Source: JAEUIE01 sp046350055 | Lineage (GTDB): Bacteria > Planctomycetota > Planctomycetia > Gemmatales > HRBIN36 | DNA: 64,000 nt | Reading direction: 5' to 3' | Assembly (NCBI GenBank): GCA_046350055.1 | Contig: JAXMBC010000001.1 | Coordinates: 682,001-746,000, forward strand | Shown: positions 50,514 through 59,098 of the stretch, piece by piece | Layout: each line of letters opens with the position of its first letter | How positions within the stretch are numbered: the first letter of the stretch is position 1 | Position numbers and translations under genes: made by a program | Notes under the pieces: model-generated | What the model was told of the DNA's origin: nothing | What the model saw: only the letters and a program-made list of their open reading frames with translations | The model's database searches: none

Positions 50514-50656
50514 ATTTAGCTCCCGGCTCTTTAAGCCGGGGGGCGGGTTGTGCAGCAAAGGGATTAACCATTGCTGGACGTCCCACACTGATGATTGCGG
50601 TATGCACGCAATATCTGCGCGAGCCTGCCCCCGGCCTGAAGAGCCGGGGGCTAAAT
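50514..50656. repeat. Inverted pair of REP-like hairpins, copies 2 and 3
   Basis: ATTTAGC at 50514-50520 and GCTAAAT at 50650-50656 bound two hairpins in opposite orientation (stems CCCGGCT/AGCCGGG at 50522-50540 and CCCCCGGC/GCCGGGGG at 50628-50650). Both match the copy at 36687-36714. The 85 bases between them hold no gene. The element lies between the dehydrogenase and epimerase genes and ends just before the ribosome site of the epimerase. Confidence 0.75.
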
Positions 50657-50670
50657 ATGGAGATAAGTTC

Positions 50671-51693
50671 ATGACCGTGTTCGTTACCGGTTCCGCGGGT
50701 TTCATTGCAGGCTACCTTGTCGAGGAACTCCTCAACCAGGGCCATACCGTGATCGGTGTCGATAACTTCTCCAAATACGGGCCGGTGGAGAAGAGCTATT
50801 CCAAGCACCCTCGCTACCAGTTTCACCAGGCAGATGCCCTGGATACGCCTCTGATGAAGAAGCTGGCCCTGGAAGCTGATCATCTGATTGCCGGAGCGGC
50901 AATGATTGGAGGCATCAGCTACTTCCACGAGTTCGCCTACGATCTGCTGGCGACCAACGAACGCATTATCGCCAGTACGTTCGACGCAGCCATCCATGCC
51001 CATAAGCATGGCAAGCTGCAGAAAATCACGGTGCTCTCCAGCAGCATGGTGTTCGAGAGCGCGACCCAGTGGCCAACGAAGGAATCACACCTGCTCGAAT
51101 GCCCGCCGCCGCTGAGCACCTATGGGTTTCAGAAGCTGGCGTGTGAATATTTCTGCAAAGGGGCCTGGGAGCAGTACCAGTTACCCTACACCATCGTCCG
51201 CCCGTTTAACTGTGTCGGCATTGGCGAGAAGCGGGCCCTGAGCGACAAAGAAATCCTCAGCGGTAATGTCAAGCTAGCCATGAGCCATGTCGTGCCAGAT
51301 CTGGTGCAGAAAGTGCTGAAGGGGCAGGACCCACTCCATATTCTCGGCGAAGGCAACCAGGTCCGCTGCTACACCTACGGCGGCGACCTGGCTAAAGGTA
51401 TCATCACCTGTATGCTGCACCCGAAGGCCCGCAACGACGATTTCAATATTTCCATTCCCCAGGCTACCACGGTGCTGGAGCTGGCCGAAGCAGTGTGGAA
51501 GAAGATTCATGGTGACAGGAAGCCCTTCCGGTATGTGAGTGACCCCGGGTACAAGTACGATGTCCAACAGCGCGTACCCGATGTGAGCAAAGCAAAAAGC
51601 GTGCTGGACTACGAAGCCAATACATCCCTCAGCACTATGCTCGATGAAGTCATCCCCTGGGTGAAGCACGAGCTGGAACTGGGGAATATCTAA
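50671..51693 (+). CDS. NAD-dependent epimerase/dehydratase
   Basis: Extended short-chain dehydrogenase/reductase, 340 residues. The start at 50671 gives MTVFVTGSAGFIAGYLVEEL, where the TGxxGxxxx loop binds NAD, and has a GGAG ribosome site; the upstream part of the frame lies in the repeat. Ser near 130 (VLSSSMVFES) and the pair Tyr-x-x-x-Lys are expected in this family; here the segment is STYGFQKLACEYF, which provides Tyr and Lys. Likely acts on a nucleotide sugar in the same pathway as the preceding dehydrogenase. The methyltransferase gene starts 8 bases downstream. Confidence 0.92.
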   Translation: MTVFVTGSAGFIAGYLVEELLNQGHTVIGVDNFSKYGPVEKSYSKHPRYQFHQADALDTPLMKKLALEADHLIAGAAMIGGISYFHEFAYDLLATNERIIASTFDAAIHAHKHGKLQKITVLSSSMVFESATQWPTKESHLLECPPPLSTYGFQKLACEYFCKGAWEQYQLPYTIVRPFNCVGIGEKRALSDKEILSGNVKLAMSHVVPDLVQKVLKGQDPLHILGEGNQVRCYTYGGDLAKGIITCMLHPKARNDDFNISIPQATTVLELAEAVWKKIHGDRKPFRYVSDPGYKYDVQQRVPDVSKAKSVLDYEANTSLSTMLDEVIPWVKHELELGNI

Positions 51694-51700
51694 GCAGAAT

Positions 51701-52471
51701 ATGGCAACACTCAGCGCAGCAGAACGGGCCAAGCGGCGTGCAGCGGAAGCGGAGTTCTTCAACTCTCACGCTCACGACATTGGTGCGTTTAATCCCTTTA
51801 CCGATCGTGGTTGGGGCACCCTGGCTCGCTGCTTCGAAAAGGTCTTGCCTCATCGCCAGCCACTGAAACTCCTCGATGTCGGCTGTGGCACGGGGCACTC
51901 GCGACAACTTTACATCAAACACTGCTCCAGCTATACCGGCATCGATCTCTCAAGTGCGGAGCTGGCCCTGGCCCGACAATCGTTTCCACAGGATGAGTTT
52001 ATCGAAGCCGATGCGTGTGAAATGCCTTTTGCGGATGCGAGTTTCGATGCAGTCTGCTTCAGCAGCGTGCTGCACCACATTCCGGAAATGCGGGTGGCGT
52101 TGCAGCAGGCATTCCGGGTGTTGCGGCCCGGCGGACTGGTCTTCGCCTACGATCCCAATGTCTATCACCCGGCGATGGCACTGTTTCGACATCCGAAGAG
52201 CCCGCTGTACAGCGCCAAGGGAGTCAGCCCGAACGAGAAGCCGCTGAAGCCACGGTCGATTCACAAGCTGCTGGTGGAATGTGGGTATGGAAACATCAGG
52301 CAGTGGTGCCAGTCGAACATTCCCTATCGCAGAGTGGATATTCAAAGTATTTCCTCGTTTCTTGGCATTTTCAATGCGATTGATTGGTTCTGGCAATTGG
52401 CAGGGCCTGGATATTTCTTTGGGACTTTTATTATCAGTAGTGCGATTAGGCCATCGACGAAAGAAAGGTAA
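51701..52471 (+). CDS. Class I SAM-dependent methyltransferase
   Basis: 256 residues. The SAM-binding motif I is LLDVGCGTGHSRQLYIKH, motif II ASFDAVCFSSVLHHIPE and the following region is ALQQAFRVLRPGGLVFAYDP, all characteristic of the Methyltransf_11 type. Probably methylates a sugar, lipid or quinone intermediate; the target is unknown, but the neighbours suggest glycan modification. It lies 7 bases after the epimerase gene. Confidence 0.93.
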   Translation: MATLSAAERAKRRAAEAEFFNSHAHDIGAFNPFTDRGWGTLARCFEKVLPHRQPLKLLDVGCGTGHSRQLYIKHCSSYTGIDLSSAELALARQSFPQDEFIEADACEMPFADASFDAVCFSSVLHHIPEMRVALQQAFRVLRPGGLVFAYDPNVYHPAMALFRHPKSPLYSAKGVSPNEKPLKPRSIHKLLVECGYGNIRQWCQSNIPYRRVDIQSISSFLGIFNAIDWFWQLAGPGYFFGTFIISSAIRPSTKER

Positions 52472-52478
52472 TTCCAAA

Positions 52479-53579
52479 ATGAATGCCAAATCAATGTCTG
52501 ACACGTTATTCGAATCAGGATTATTTCGAGCATTACTAGTAGCACTGTGTTGTCAAGCAATCAGCTTTTTCCTGTTCGCTCCAGCCCTGTGGATGCCACC
52601 GCCCGGTCGCTTTGTTGATCAGTACGAACCGCTCACCTATCAACCTTTTTCCAGAGAGATGATAGGCGAAGCTCAAACACGACATCGCATATTAGGCCCG
52701 GTTATTGCAAAGGGACTTGGTCTGCACGGACTGCCTTCCGCGCTTGTTCCTGTATTCGGTGGCACGGTAATGTTGATATGCGTATACCTGCTCTGCGTTA
52801 GCCACATCGACCCACAGTGGGCGTTTTCCACGACTCTTCTGGTGGCCACGACCCAAGCTTTGATCTCTAGCCAGACCTGGTTGGGATATCAGGACGCGCT
52901 GGGTGGCGCATTTATCGCGGGATGCTTACTATCACGTAATGCATGGTTTGCCGGCCTTCTCCTCTTTCTCGGCATGCTCGCGGAGGAGCGTTGTGCAGTA
53001 GGCGTACCTTTTGTCATTCTCTGGCAATGCGCCCTGCATACAGAGCGAAGCAGAAGTATCGCTGTTCGTTGGTCACTGGCTCTTGGACTTGCCATGTTGG
53101 CCTGGGCTGTGTACTTCTATTTCGCGATTCATACCTTTGTACCTGCGGAAGTTCGAGAAGCCTACGATGCGGAAAAGGTGGGCACGACATGGCGCTTGAT
53201 TTTCAAAAACCTGAACAATCTGGCATTAGGTTACTTTCAATCCATTCGTGGCGGATGGATCTTGGTCGGGTATGCGGCATATCTTCTCATCCGAAGGCGA
53301 GGCTGGTTGACGTTATCCCTGGTCGGGAGTTGCATCATACTTGGTTTGCTCCAGGCCGGTTTTGTGGCGGATATTAGCCGGTCGGCTTCAAACCTATGGC
53401 CTGTCATGCTTCTGGCCATCTGGGAAATGCGCCGATCCAATCTCACTGATGCCCTGGTCATCCTTCGCACCTCACTCTTCCTCAACATACTTTCACCCTG
53501 CTACCAGGTGCTTGGTAACGTTGTGCAGTACTACTATCCTCTACCTATTTCGTTGCTACGCCTCATCTACCGTATCTGA
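52479..53579 (+). CDS. Multi-pass membrane protein
   Basis: 366 residues from the ATG at 52479 (AAAGAAAGG ribosome site), 8 bases after the methyltransferase gene. About eight to nine hydrophobic segments span residues 13-345. A periplasmic-type loop near residue 40-75 carries RFVDQYEPLTYQPFSREMIG; this position is where GT-C glycosyltransferases place their acidic motif, but no clear DxD is seen. In this cluster it may be a glycosyltransferase-C, polymerase or carrier protein (inference). It overlaps the convergent GT2 gene by 13 bases. Confidence 0.7.
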   Translation: MNAKSMSDTLFESGLFRALLVALCCQAISFFLFAPALWMPPPGRFVDQYEPLTYQPFSREMIGEAQTRHRILGPVIAKGLGLHGLPSALVPVFGGTVMLICVYLLCVSHIDPQWAFSTTLLVATTQALISSQTWLGYQDALGGAFIAGCLLSRNAWFAGLLLFLGMLAEERCAVGVPFVILWQCALHTERSRSIAVRWSLALGLAMLAWAVYFYFAIHTFVPAEVREAYDAEKVGTTWRLIFKNLNNLALGYFQSIRGGWILVGYAAYLLIRRRGWLTLSLVGSCIILGLLQAGFVADISRSASNLWPVMLLAIWEMRRSNLTDALVILRTSLFLNILSPCYQVLGNVVQYYYPLPISLLRLIYRI

Positions 53580-54283
53580 CGCCGTTTCCAGAACGCATAG
53601 AAGTACCACTTTAGATACTGCGGCATCCATTTCCAGAGCTTGAAGTTGCTCTTGCCCGCCGTGCGGTCGCGCCAGGTGGCGGGGAGTTCTTCCACACGCA
53701 GCCCCATTTTGTGGGCCTTCACCGTCAGCTCAAGCCCGAGCGAGAAGCCTGCTTCACTTTCGATCTTGATTGACTCGATGAATGCCTTGCTGTAGGCCTT
53801 GAAGCTGTTCGTCGGGTCATGCGTCGGCAAGCCGGTCAGGTAGTGCAGGCTCACCCCGGCCAGCCAGCTGAGCATACCCTTGAACCACGGTCCGCCGATC
53901 TGCTGCCCACCCTTCATATACCGGCTGGCACAGACCACGCTCGCCCCGTTTTCAATGCGACTCACCATCTCCGGCACGCAACGGTAGTCATCGGAAAGAT
54001 CCACCATCGAGACGATGATGACCGGCGCGGAGGCTTGCCGCAGTCCAGCTTCGATGGCATAGCGTACCCCCCGCCCCAGGGTGTTCAGCACCAGGCGAAT
54101 GTTCTGAGGCTTTTTGTCATCGGGAATGGCAGCCAGGGCAGGCAGTGTGGTGTCGCCATCGTAGTCGTAACAGATAAGCAGTTCGTAGCCGGGCGGCAGC
54201 TGACCCAGAGCCGCCTCGCAGAATGGACCGATGGATTCCTTCTCGTTGAAGACAGGCACCACCATGGAATAACGAAACGACAT
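53567..54283 (-). CDS. Glycosyltransferase family 2 (dolichol/polyprenol-phosphate type)
   Basis: 238 residues. The GT-A fold opening YSMVVPVFNEKESIGPFCEA and the acidic positions YDYDGDTT and VSMVDLSDDY are visible, and the C-terminal region (HDPTNSFKAYSKAFIESI, GFSLGLELTVKAHKMG, WRDRTAGKSNFKLWKWM) is typical of polyprenol-phosphate sugar synthases. Transfers a sugar from a nucleotide donor to a lipid phosphate, or to another acceptor, at the cytoplasmic membrane face. Convergent with the membrane protein gene. Confidence 0.92.
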   Translation of the reverse strand: MSFRYSMVVPVFNEKESIGPFCEAALGQLPPGYELLICYDYDGDTTLPALAAIPDDKKPQNIRLVLNTLGRGVRYAIEAGLRQASAPVIIVSMVDLSDDYRCVPEMVSRIENGASVVCASRYMKGGQQIGGPWFKGMLSWLAGVSLHYLTGLPTHDPTNSFKAYSKAFIESIKIESEAGFSLGLELTVKAHKMGLRVEELPATWRDRTAGKSNFKLWKWMPQYLKWYFYAFWKRRQIR

Positions 54284-54425
54284 GCCGTTCCTGCAGCAAG
54301 GAAAAGGATGATATAGCGACGGTTGCGGTGTTGAGGAGGTGTGAACTCACAAGGCTTCGTCACGAGGGAATACCCTCATCCCTCTTGCCGATAGAACGAG
54401 GAGGAGCAGACAGCCGTTCTGTTGT

Positions 54426-56450
54426 TTACTTCCACTGCCACTCTTCGTTGAAGAAGTTCGCATCTACCACTTTGCCCGGCCAGCGGCTGTTGGGGGGAGT
54501 GGTGATGTCGATGATCGCCCAATCGGGGAGTTTGGGGACTTGCCTCGCATTGTTCAGGTAGTCGTAGTCGCGGAAGGTGAAACCACTGTTGAGCACGACG
54601 TACTTGGAGGGGTTCAGCGGGTTGGGGTAGATGAGGAGGGGCACGTGGGTGGCCTGGTCGAACTCCGCGGTTTTGGTCTTGAGCTTGCCACCGGGCCAGT
54701 AGAGGGGCAGCTTGCCTGACACGCGCTGGATCACGCTGTTACTCTCCGGCGTGCCCCACAGGATGAGATTGTGGTTGTTGATGTCGGCGTCGGTCACTTC
54801 CTTGTCCATCTTCACGCGGGGGATGCCGCGGAACTGCCGCCGCCAATGATCGATGGCCCGGTTCATCTCGGCCTCGACCCACTCGTTCACTTTGGCATGC
54901 GGCGAAGTGCCCGAGGGTTTGACGATGAGGAAGCTGTCCATGAAGGCATCGTCGATGGGGCCTTGGAGCCCGGGCTTCTTGCGGAGCTTGCCGTCATCGA
55001 GGGTGTCAACGAGCTTCCACTTGCCGGCCTCTTTGCGGAAGTGGTAAGTGGATGCATTGTCAGATAGGGAACCAGGCAATTGTAATTCATCTCCATCAAG
55101 GACGATCAGGTGCCCAGCAGCGCGAACGCTGAATGATTCCAGTGTAAATGCAGCTACGTTCGTGGTAATGATTCGAAATCGGGCCACTGGACCATGCCCC
55201 ATGATGGGCCTGATTTCAATGCGAGCTCGTTTCCAATGTTCCTCCAAGTTAACAAGCTGATAGCCATGGAATCTTGAGTATCGCAGCGAGAAGGTCGTAA
55301 ATGCTCCATAGATTTCCTCTCCGATTCCTCCCAGCACATCGCTCAGATCAGGTCTTCGATCACCATAGTGGGAAACTCGTCGCTCAATCTCCCGCTTCGC
55401 CTCCGGGTGGTAGCTGTGCCCCGTCTTCGGGCCGATGACGTGTCGTAGCGTCATGCCAAACTTTTGCATCTCCCGGGCCATCACGTCGGCGGCTTGTTTC
55501 TGCTTGTCGTTCTCGCCGCTGTAGGCGACCGTCGGCAGGTTCTTCAGGTTCTCCGCATAGTCGGTGGCGTTGTACCAGTGCCAGAGCTTCTCTTCCCACC
55601 ACGTCGGCTTCACGGTTTCGTTCTGGAAGTTGCCAAGGAACTCGGGCGTCTCAGCAAAGCCCGCCCCGGGGGCGGCGGCACACCACTGGTCAGGGAAGTG
55701 CACCGCGAACTGCCAGGCGGCGGCCCCGCCCATGCTGAAGCCTCGCATCACCTGCCGCTTCTCGTCGATGCGGTAGTGGGCCTTGCAGTGGTCGAGGGCT
55801 TCGAAGAGATCCACCTCGCCGGCGAACTTGTTGGCGTTGCAGTACCGGCCATACGGATGCAGCACGAACGCATCCTTCGGGGTGAACTCACCGGGGTTCC
55901 GCAGGCGGTCGCTGAGAAACGCCAGCTCGGTCAGCTTCTCGCCCCGGCCATGGCACCAGACATCGAGGCGATAGTTGCTCAGCGTCTTCGGTGTGTACGA
56001 ATCGGGCACCACAAGGCCGTAGGGTTGCACCGAGCCATCGATCTTCGAGACGTAGCCTCGGACGACCAGGCCGCATTCGCTGAGGTACTCAGGCTTGCGG
56101 CTCTTGATCTGGGCGAGACGGTCACGGCCCGCTTTCAGTAGATCGCGAGCGGTTTTGACTTCGCGGGCTTCGTAGAACTCGTCGTACTTGAGCGCCCAAT
56201 CGACGGCTTTGTGGAAGATGAGCACATCGGGGAAGAGGGCGAGGAGCTTGACCTGCCCCGCCAGTTCCTGCCGGGCCTGCTTGATCTCCTGCTCGAAGGC
56301 CGCAACGTCCTTGGTCAGCTCCGCCCTGTCGGCCTCGCTGATCTTGATCCCCGGCGGCGGGATGCGACGAACGTTGTCGGCCTTGTTATCCTGCGGCCCA
56401 TCGGCGAAGGCGACGAGAGGGAGAAGGCAGAGTAGGAGCAGGGTGCGCAT
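54426..56450 (-). CDS. Exported alpha/beta-hydrolase (prolyl oligopeptidase/esterase type)
   Basis: 674 residues with a signal peptide (MRTLLLLCLLPLVAFA). An alpha/beta-hydrolase catalytic domain lies in the middle: the nucleophile Ser in RGFSMGGAAAWQFAVHF, an Asp in YSGENDKQKQ and a His in TGHSYHPEAKREI, in the canonical order. An N-terminal coiled-coil part (about 35-115) and a large C-terminal beta-rich domain flank it. Such exported enzymes are usually peptidases or polysaccharide esterases. No pathway neighbour helps. Confidence 0.85.
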   Translation of the reverse strand: MRTLLLLCLLPLVAFADGPQDNKADNVRRIPPPGIKISEADRAELTKDVAAFEQEIKQARQELAGQVKLLALFPDVLIFHKAVDWALKYDEFYEAREVKTARDLLKAGRDRLAQIKSRKPEYLSECGLVVRGYVSKIDGSVQPYGLVVPDSYTPKTLSNYRLDVWCHGRGEKLTELAFLSDRLRNPGEFTPKDAFVLHPYGRYCNANKFAGEVDLFEALDHCKAHYRIDEKRQVMRGFSMGGAAAWQFAVHFPDQWCAAAPGAGFAETPEFLGNFQNETVKPTWWEEKLWHWYNATDYAENLKNLPTVAYSGENDKQKQAADVMAREMQKFGMTLRHVIGPKTGHSYHPEAKREIERRVSHYGDRRPDLSDVLGGIGEEIYGAFTTFSLRYSRFHGYQLVNLEEHWKRARIEIRPIMGHGPVARFRIITTNVAAFTLESFSVRAAGHLIVLDGDELQLPGSLSDNASTYHFRKEAGKWKLVDTLDDGKLRKKPGLQGPIDDAFMDSFLIVKPSGTSPHAKVNEWVEAEMNRAIDHWRRQFRGIPRVKMDKEVTDADINNHNLILWGTPESNSVIQRVSGKLPLYWPGGKLKTKTAEFDQATHVPLLIYPNPLNPSKYVVLNSGFTFRDYDYLNNARQVPKLPDWAIIDITTPPNSRWPGKVVDANFFNEEWQWK

Positions 56451-56561
56451 GGGGTGTTACCGAAGGTGGGAAGCTTCGATCATAACGCAGCATAACTGCG
56501 GTGCAAGCACGGAGATCGAAGAGCCTCGCTGTTCCATTGTGGCGAGGCCTTTTGCGTTACT

Positions 56562-57104
56562 TCACCGCTTCACATACCGTGGATCAATAAACCGCAGCGG
56601 TGCGTCTTTCCACTCCTTCGCATAGTCGACGCCGATGCGTGGCGTGGTGACATGCTGCACCAAGCCCTCCGCGCTGGCCAGCACATGCAGATGCGGCGGC
56701 TCCAGGAACATGCCATTGTGTTCACGGGTCAGGCCGAAAGCACGGGCCAGTTTGCCGGGGCCAGTGAGATCCACCTTCCAGTTGTCGAGCGGGATCGCGC
56801 CGCGGATCAGGACTGCCTGGGGATCATCAAGGGTGCTGGCAACAATATTCAGCATGTGATACATGCCATAGATGAGATAGACATACGTGATGCCGCCGGG
56901 GGCGAACATGACTTCCGTGCGTGCTGTACGTCCTTTTGCTGCATGACAGGCCAGATCGTGGCTACCCACGTAGGCCTCGGTCTCGGTGAGCTGGGCACGG
57001 CGTAACTGGCCATCGACTTCCCGTATCAGCGTGCAGCCAAGCAGGGCTGGCGCCAACGTGAGGGCGGGCTGTTGGTAGAACGCAGGTAGCAAGAGTTTTG
57101 GCAT
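56562..57104 (-). CDS. 3-methyladenine DNA glycosylase (AAG/Mpg family)
   Basis: A 180-residue protein of the eukaryote-like alkyladenine glycosylase family, which excises alkylated purines in base-excision repair. The signatures are LTETEAYVGSHDLACHA with its catalytic Glu, YVYLIYGMYHMLNIVA, AVLIRGAIP and LTGPGKLARAFGL. The length is close to the usual bacterial size. It is divergent from the CobE-like gene, with start codons 43 bases apart. Confidence 0.95.
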   Translation of the reverse strand: MPKLLLPAFYQQPALTLAPALLGCTLIREVDGQLRRAQLTETEAYVGSHDLACHAAKGRTARTEVMFAPGGITYVYLIYGMYHMLNIVASTLDDPQAVLIRGAIPLDNWKVDLTGPGKLARAFGLTREHNGMFLEPPHLHVLASAEGLVQHVTTPRIGVDYAKEWKDAPLRFIDPRYVKR

Positions 57105-57146
57105 GTGGTGGTATGTGTTACAATAGGAACATCACCTGGTGAACCC

Positions 57147-57788
57147 ATGCCTCCACCCACGCTTGCTTACATGGCCCAGCAGCGACGCTGGCTGCCTGAT
57201 GATCCGCTGGCTCTCGAAATCATCTCGAAGCGAATCGCTGAGGGGCAACCGGCAACGATAGTGCAGCAACAGGGCATGGGTTGGGTGGATGCTCCAGAAC
57301 ACCTCACCGTCCTGGAAGCAGCACCGGTCGATCCTGACCCCAGCGTACCGCTTGTTATCATCAGTGACAGGCTGCTGGGACCACGACCAGAGGTTGACCG
57401 TTTAGTGATCCTGCGTCCGCCGACATTGACACTTGGTGTGGCCAGTCGTCGTGAGCTGCATGATGAGGAATTGAACGAAGCTCTGCGACTGTTCTGCAGG
57501 AAGGCAGGATACAGTCAGCAAAGTATCATGGCTGTAGCAGCATCCGCACGCCGTCGTTCACTCGCAGTATTAGACGACCTGGCAGATCGCCTGAAGGCAC
57601 CGTTGCTCTTCTATGAGGATCACATTCTGAACCGCACACCGCTGGGGCAACCCGGGAAGATGGCAGGAACCTGCGCTGTCGCTGCAATCCTGGCAGCAGG
57701 TGTCAAAGCAGTAGAGGTCGACAGTACGCCGTTCTTCGGCAAACTGTGCCTCGCGCTGGCCCGTCGTCCGGTTCAGTTGCCGAAGTGA
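57147..57788 (+). CDS. CobE/CbiG C-terminal-domain-like protein
   Basis: 213 residues from the ATG at 57147 (MPPPTLAYMAQQ); the frame is open from 57105 but that part overlaps the divergent promoter. Residues about 93-205 resemble the CobE/CbiG C-terminal domain of cobalamin synthesis: LTLGVASRRELHDEELNEAL, MAVAASARRRSLAVLDDLAD, APLLFYEDHIL and AILAAGVKAVEVD. The N-terminal half resembles the middle part of CbiG-type proteins (PLVIISDRLLG). No other cobalamin genes are nearby, so the function remains uncertain. Confidence 0.55.
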   Translation: MPPPTLAYMAQQRRWLPDDPLALEIISKRIAEGQPATIVQQQGMGWVDAPEHLTVLEAAPVDPDPSVPLVIISDRLLGPRPEVDRLVILRPPTLTLGVASRRELHDEELNEALRLFCRKAGYSQQSIMAVAASARRRSLAVLDDLADRLKAPLLFYEDHILNRTPLGQPGKMAGTCAVAAILAAGVKAVEVDSTPFFGKLCLALARRPVQLPK

Positions 57789-58171
57789 TGATCGACTAGG
57801 TGGGTGCATTCCTGGTGCAGTTTCTTAAACTCCGGCCCAACCTGCCTGGCATTTTTCTGAAGCAGCAGGATGAAACTCAATTCCTGCTCGACGACTTGCT
57901 GATCCTTGAGTAACAGCTTCCGCAGCCAGATTGCTTCGGGATCGTGAATGATGCCATCACGTAGCACCACATGCTGCAATACGCGAAATAGCAGTTCGTC
58001 ATACTTAGGGTGAACCCACTGGGCATCTCGTTTGAGCGTGATGAGGAGTTCCAGCAGATCTTTGGTAATGAGTCCGGCATCCAGGCAGGCCCGTTCCACC
58101 AGTTCCGCTTCCACTTCGTTGATCCGGCCGTCAGCCAGGATCAGATTTCGCACAAATTTTGGCCAATCCAT
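57773..58171 (-). CDS. TerB-like helical protein
   Basis: 132 residues from the ATG at 58171, which has a good AGGAG ribosome site; the frame is open upstream to 58228. The first 40 residues (LILADGRINEVEAELVERAC) repeat the DG-x-I-x-x-x-E pattern of TerB domains, and a second copy follows (HVVLRDGIIHDPEAIWLRKL). TerB-like proteins are metal-binding helical domains tied to stress functions; no direct link is seen here. Overlaps the convergent CobE-like gene by 16 bases. Confidence 0.6.
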   Translation of the reverse strand: MDWPKFVRNLILADGRINEVEAELVERACLDAGLITKDLLELLITLKRDAQWVHPKYDELLFRVLQHVVLRDGIIHDPEAIWLRKLLLKDQQVVEQELSFILLLQKNARQVGPEFKKLHQECTHLVDHHFGN

Positions 58172-58324
58172 CCGTTCAACTCCTGCAGGATGCGAAGCAA
58201 TGTACTGTCTGGAGGCTTGCAGTACCATGAAATTTCAGCATTCCCGGGCAGACTCGTCACTTTTCGCTCGAATTACACCAATACACTTGCCAACGACGGT
58301 CATCCCCCTACATTTACAGACCAC

Positions 58325-58345
58325 GCCTATTCCTAGGAAATAGGC
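58325..58345. promoter_or_regulatory. Hairpin in the rpmI leader
   Basis: GCCTATT (58325-58331) and AATAGGC (58339-58345) pair around a CCTAGGA loop about 25 bases before the rpmI start. It could be a regulatory leader structure for L20 or a terminator remnant; the sequence does not decide. infC is not the upstream neighbour here. Confidence 0.35.
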
Positions 58346-58370
58346 CTTATTCTAGCCTGGCAGATGACTT

Positions 58371-58574
58371 ATGCCGAAGATGAAGACCCACAAAGCGAGC
58401 AAACGCCGCTTTAAGGTGACTGCTACCGGGAAGCTGAAGTTCCGCCGGGAAGGCCGTCGCCACCTTAATGGCCACATGTCGGGCACTGCCAAGCGCAAGC
58501 TCGATACCGCCGTGACGCTGAACACCACGGAAGCCAAGAAGATCGTGAAAGCCATTACCCAGGGCAATCATTAG
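58371..58574 (+). CDS. rpmI: Large ribosomal subunit protein bL35
   Basis: 67 residues, the usual length, with MPKMKTHKASKRRFKVTATG and a basic N-terminus, matching bL35. The TAG stop codon (58572-58574) is the first three bases of a heptanucleotide repeat. rplT follows after 73 bases, as normally in infC-rpmI-rplT operons, but infC is not adjacent. Confidence 0.97.
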   Translation: MPKMKTHKASKRRFKVTATGKLKFRREGRRHLNGHMSGTAKRKLDTAVTLNTTEAKKIVKAITQGNH

Positions 58575-58606
58575 TAGCTAGTAGCTAGGAGCTAGTAGCT
58601 AGAAGA
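58572..58606. repeat. Heptanucleotide tandem repeat, locus f
   Basis: Five 7-bp units (TAGTAGC, TAGTAGC, TAGGAGC and so on), the most regular copy in the window. It supplies the rpmI stop and lies between rpmI and rplT. Confidence 0.85.
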
Positions 58607-58647
58607 ATACAATGGACGCCATGATGGCGTGATTGGGAGATACTGCA

Positions 58648-59025
58648 ATGCGTGCCCGTAGCGGCAAGACTGTTCTCAGACGACGTGCCCGCCTCCGTAA
58701 ACAGGCCAAAGGGTACTTCCTCAGCCGTGGTAATCTGTACCGCCAGATGCGTACGACCGTCACCCGGGCTGGCGTATTCGCCTACCGTGATCGTCGGCAG
58801 CGCAAGCGGCTCTTCCGCCAGCTCTGGACCATGCGAATTAATGCCGCTGCCCGCATGCGTGGCATGAGCTACAGTCAGTTCATCGCCGGGATCCAGCGTG
58901 CCGGTGTGGAACTCGACCGCAAGATGCTCAGCGAAATTGCTATTCATGATCCGGCGAGCTTTGACCAACTGGTCACCCTCGCCAAGCAGTTCGCCCCCAA
59001 CGCGAAGCTGGCCAAGGCGGGGTAG
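58648..59025 (+). CDS. rplT: Large ribosomal subunit protein bL20
   Basis: 125 residues from the ATG at 58648 (MRARSGKTVLRRRARLRKQA), with a GGGAGA ribosome site. The long basic N-terminal tail and the conserved core (RINAAARMRGMSYSQFIAGI, VELDRKMLSEIA) are typical of bL20. The frame is open five codons upstream. Followed by a strong terminator that separates it from the inserted toxin-antitoxin module. Confidence 0.97.
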   Translation: MRARSGKTVLRRRARLRKQAKGYFLSRGNLYRQMRTTVTRAGVFAYRDRRQRKRLFRQLWTMRINAAARMRGMSYSQFIAGIQRAGVELDRKMLSEIAIHDPASFDQLVTLAKQFAPNAKLAKAG

Positions 59026-59054
59026 CGAACCTTTGGTTCGATTTGATATCCTAA

Positions 59055-59084
59055 AGGGTGTCGGCTGAGGCTGACACCCTTTTG
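59055..59084 (+). terminator. Rho-independent terminator after rplT
   Basis: An 11-bp stem (AGGGTGTCGGC, 59055-59065, with 59070-59080) with one G-T pair and a TGAG loop, followed by a run of T. Confidence 0.8.
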
Positions 59085-59098
59085 CATTGAGGTGCTTT

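Noticed and set aside
58572..58606. Repeat arrays considered as a CRISPR array
   Set aside because: The unit is 7 bp, there are no spacers, and no cas gene is present.
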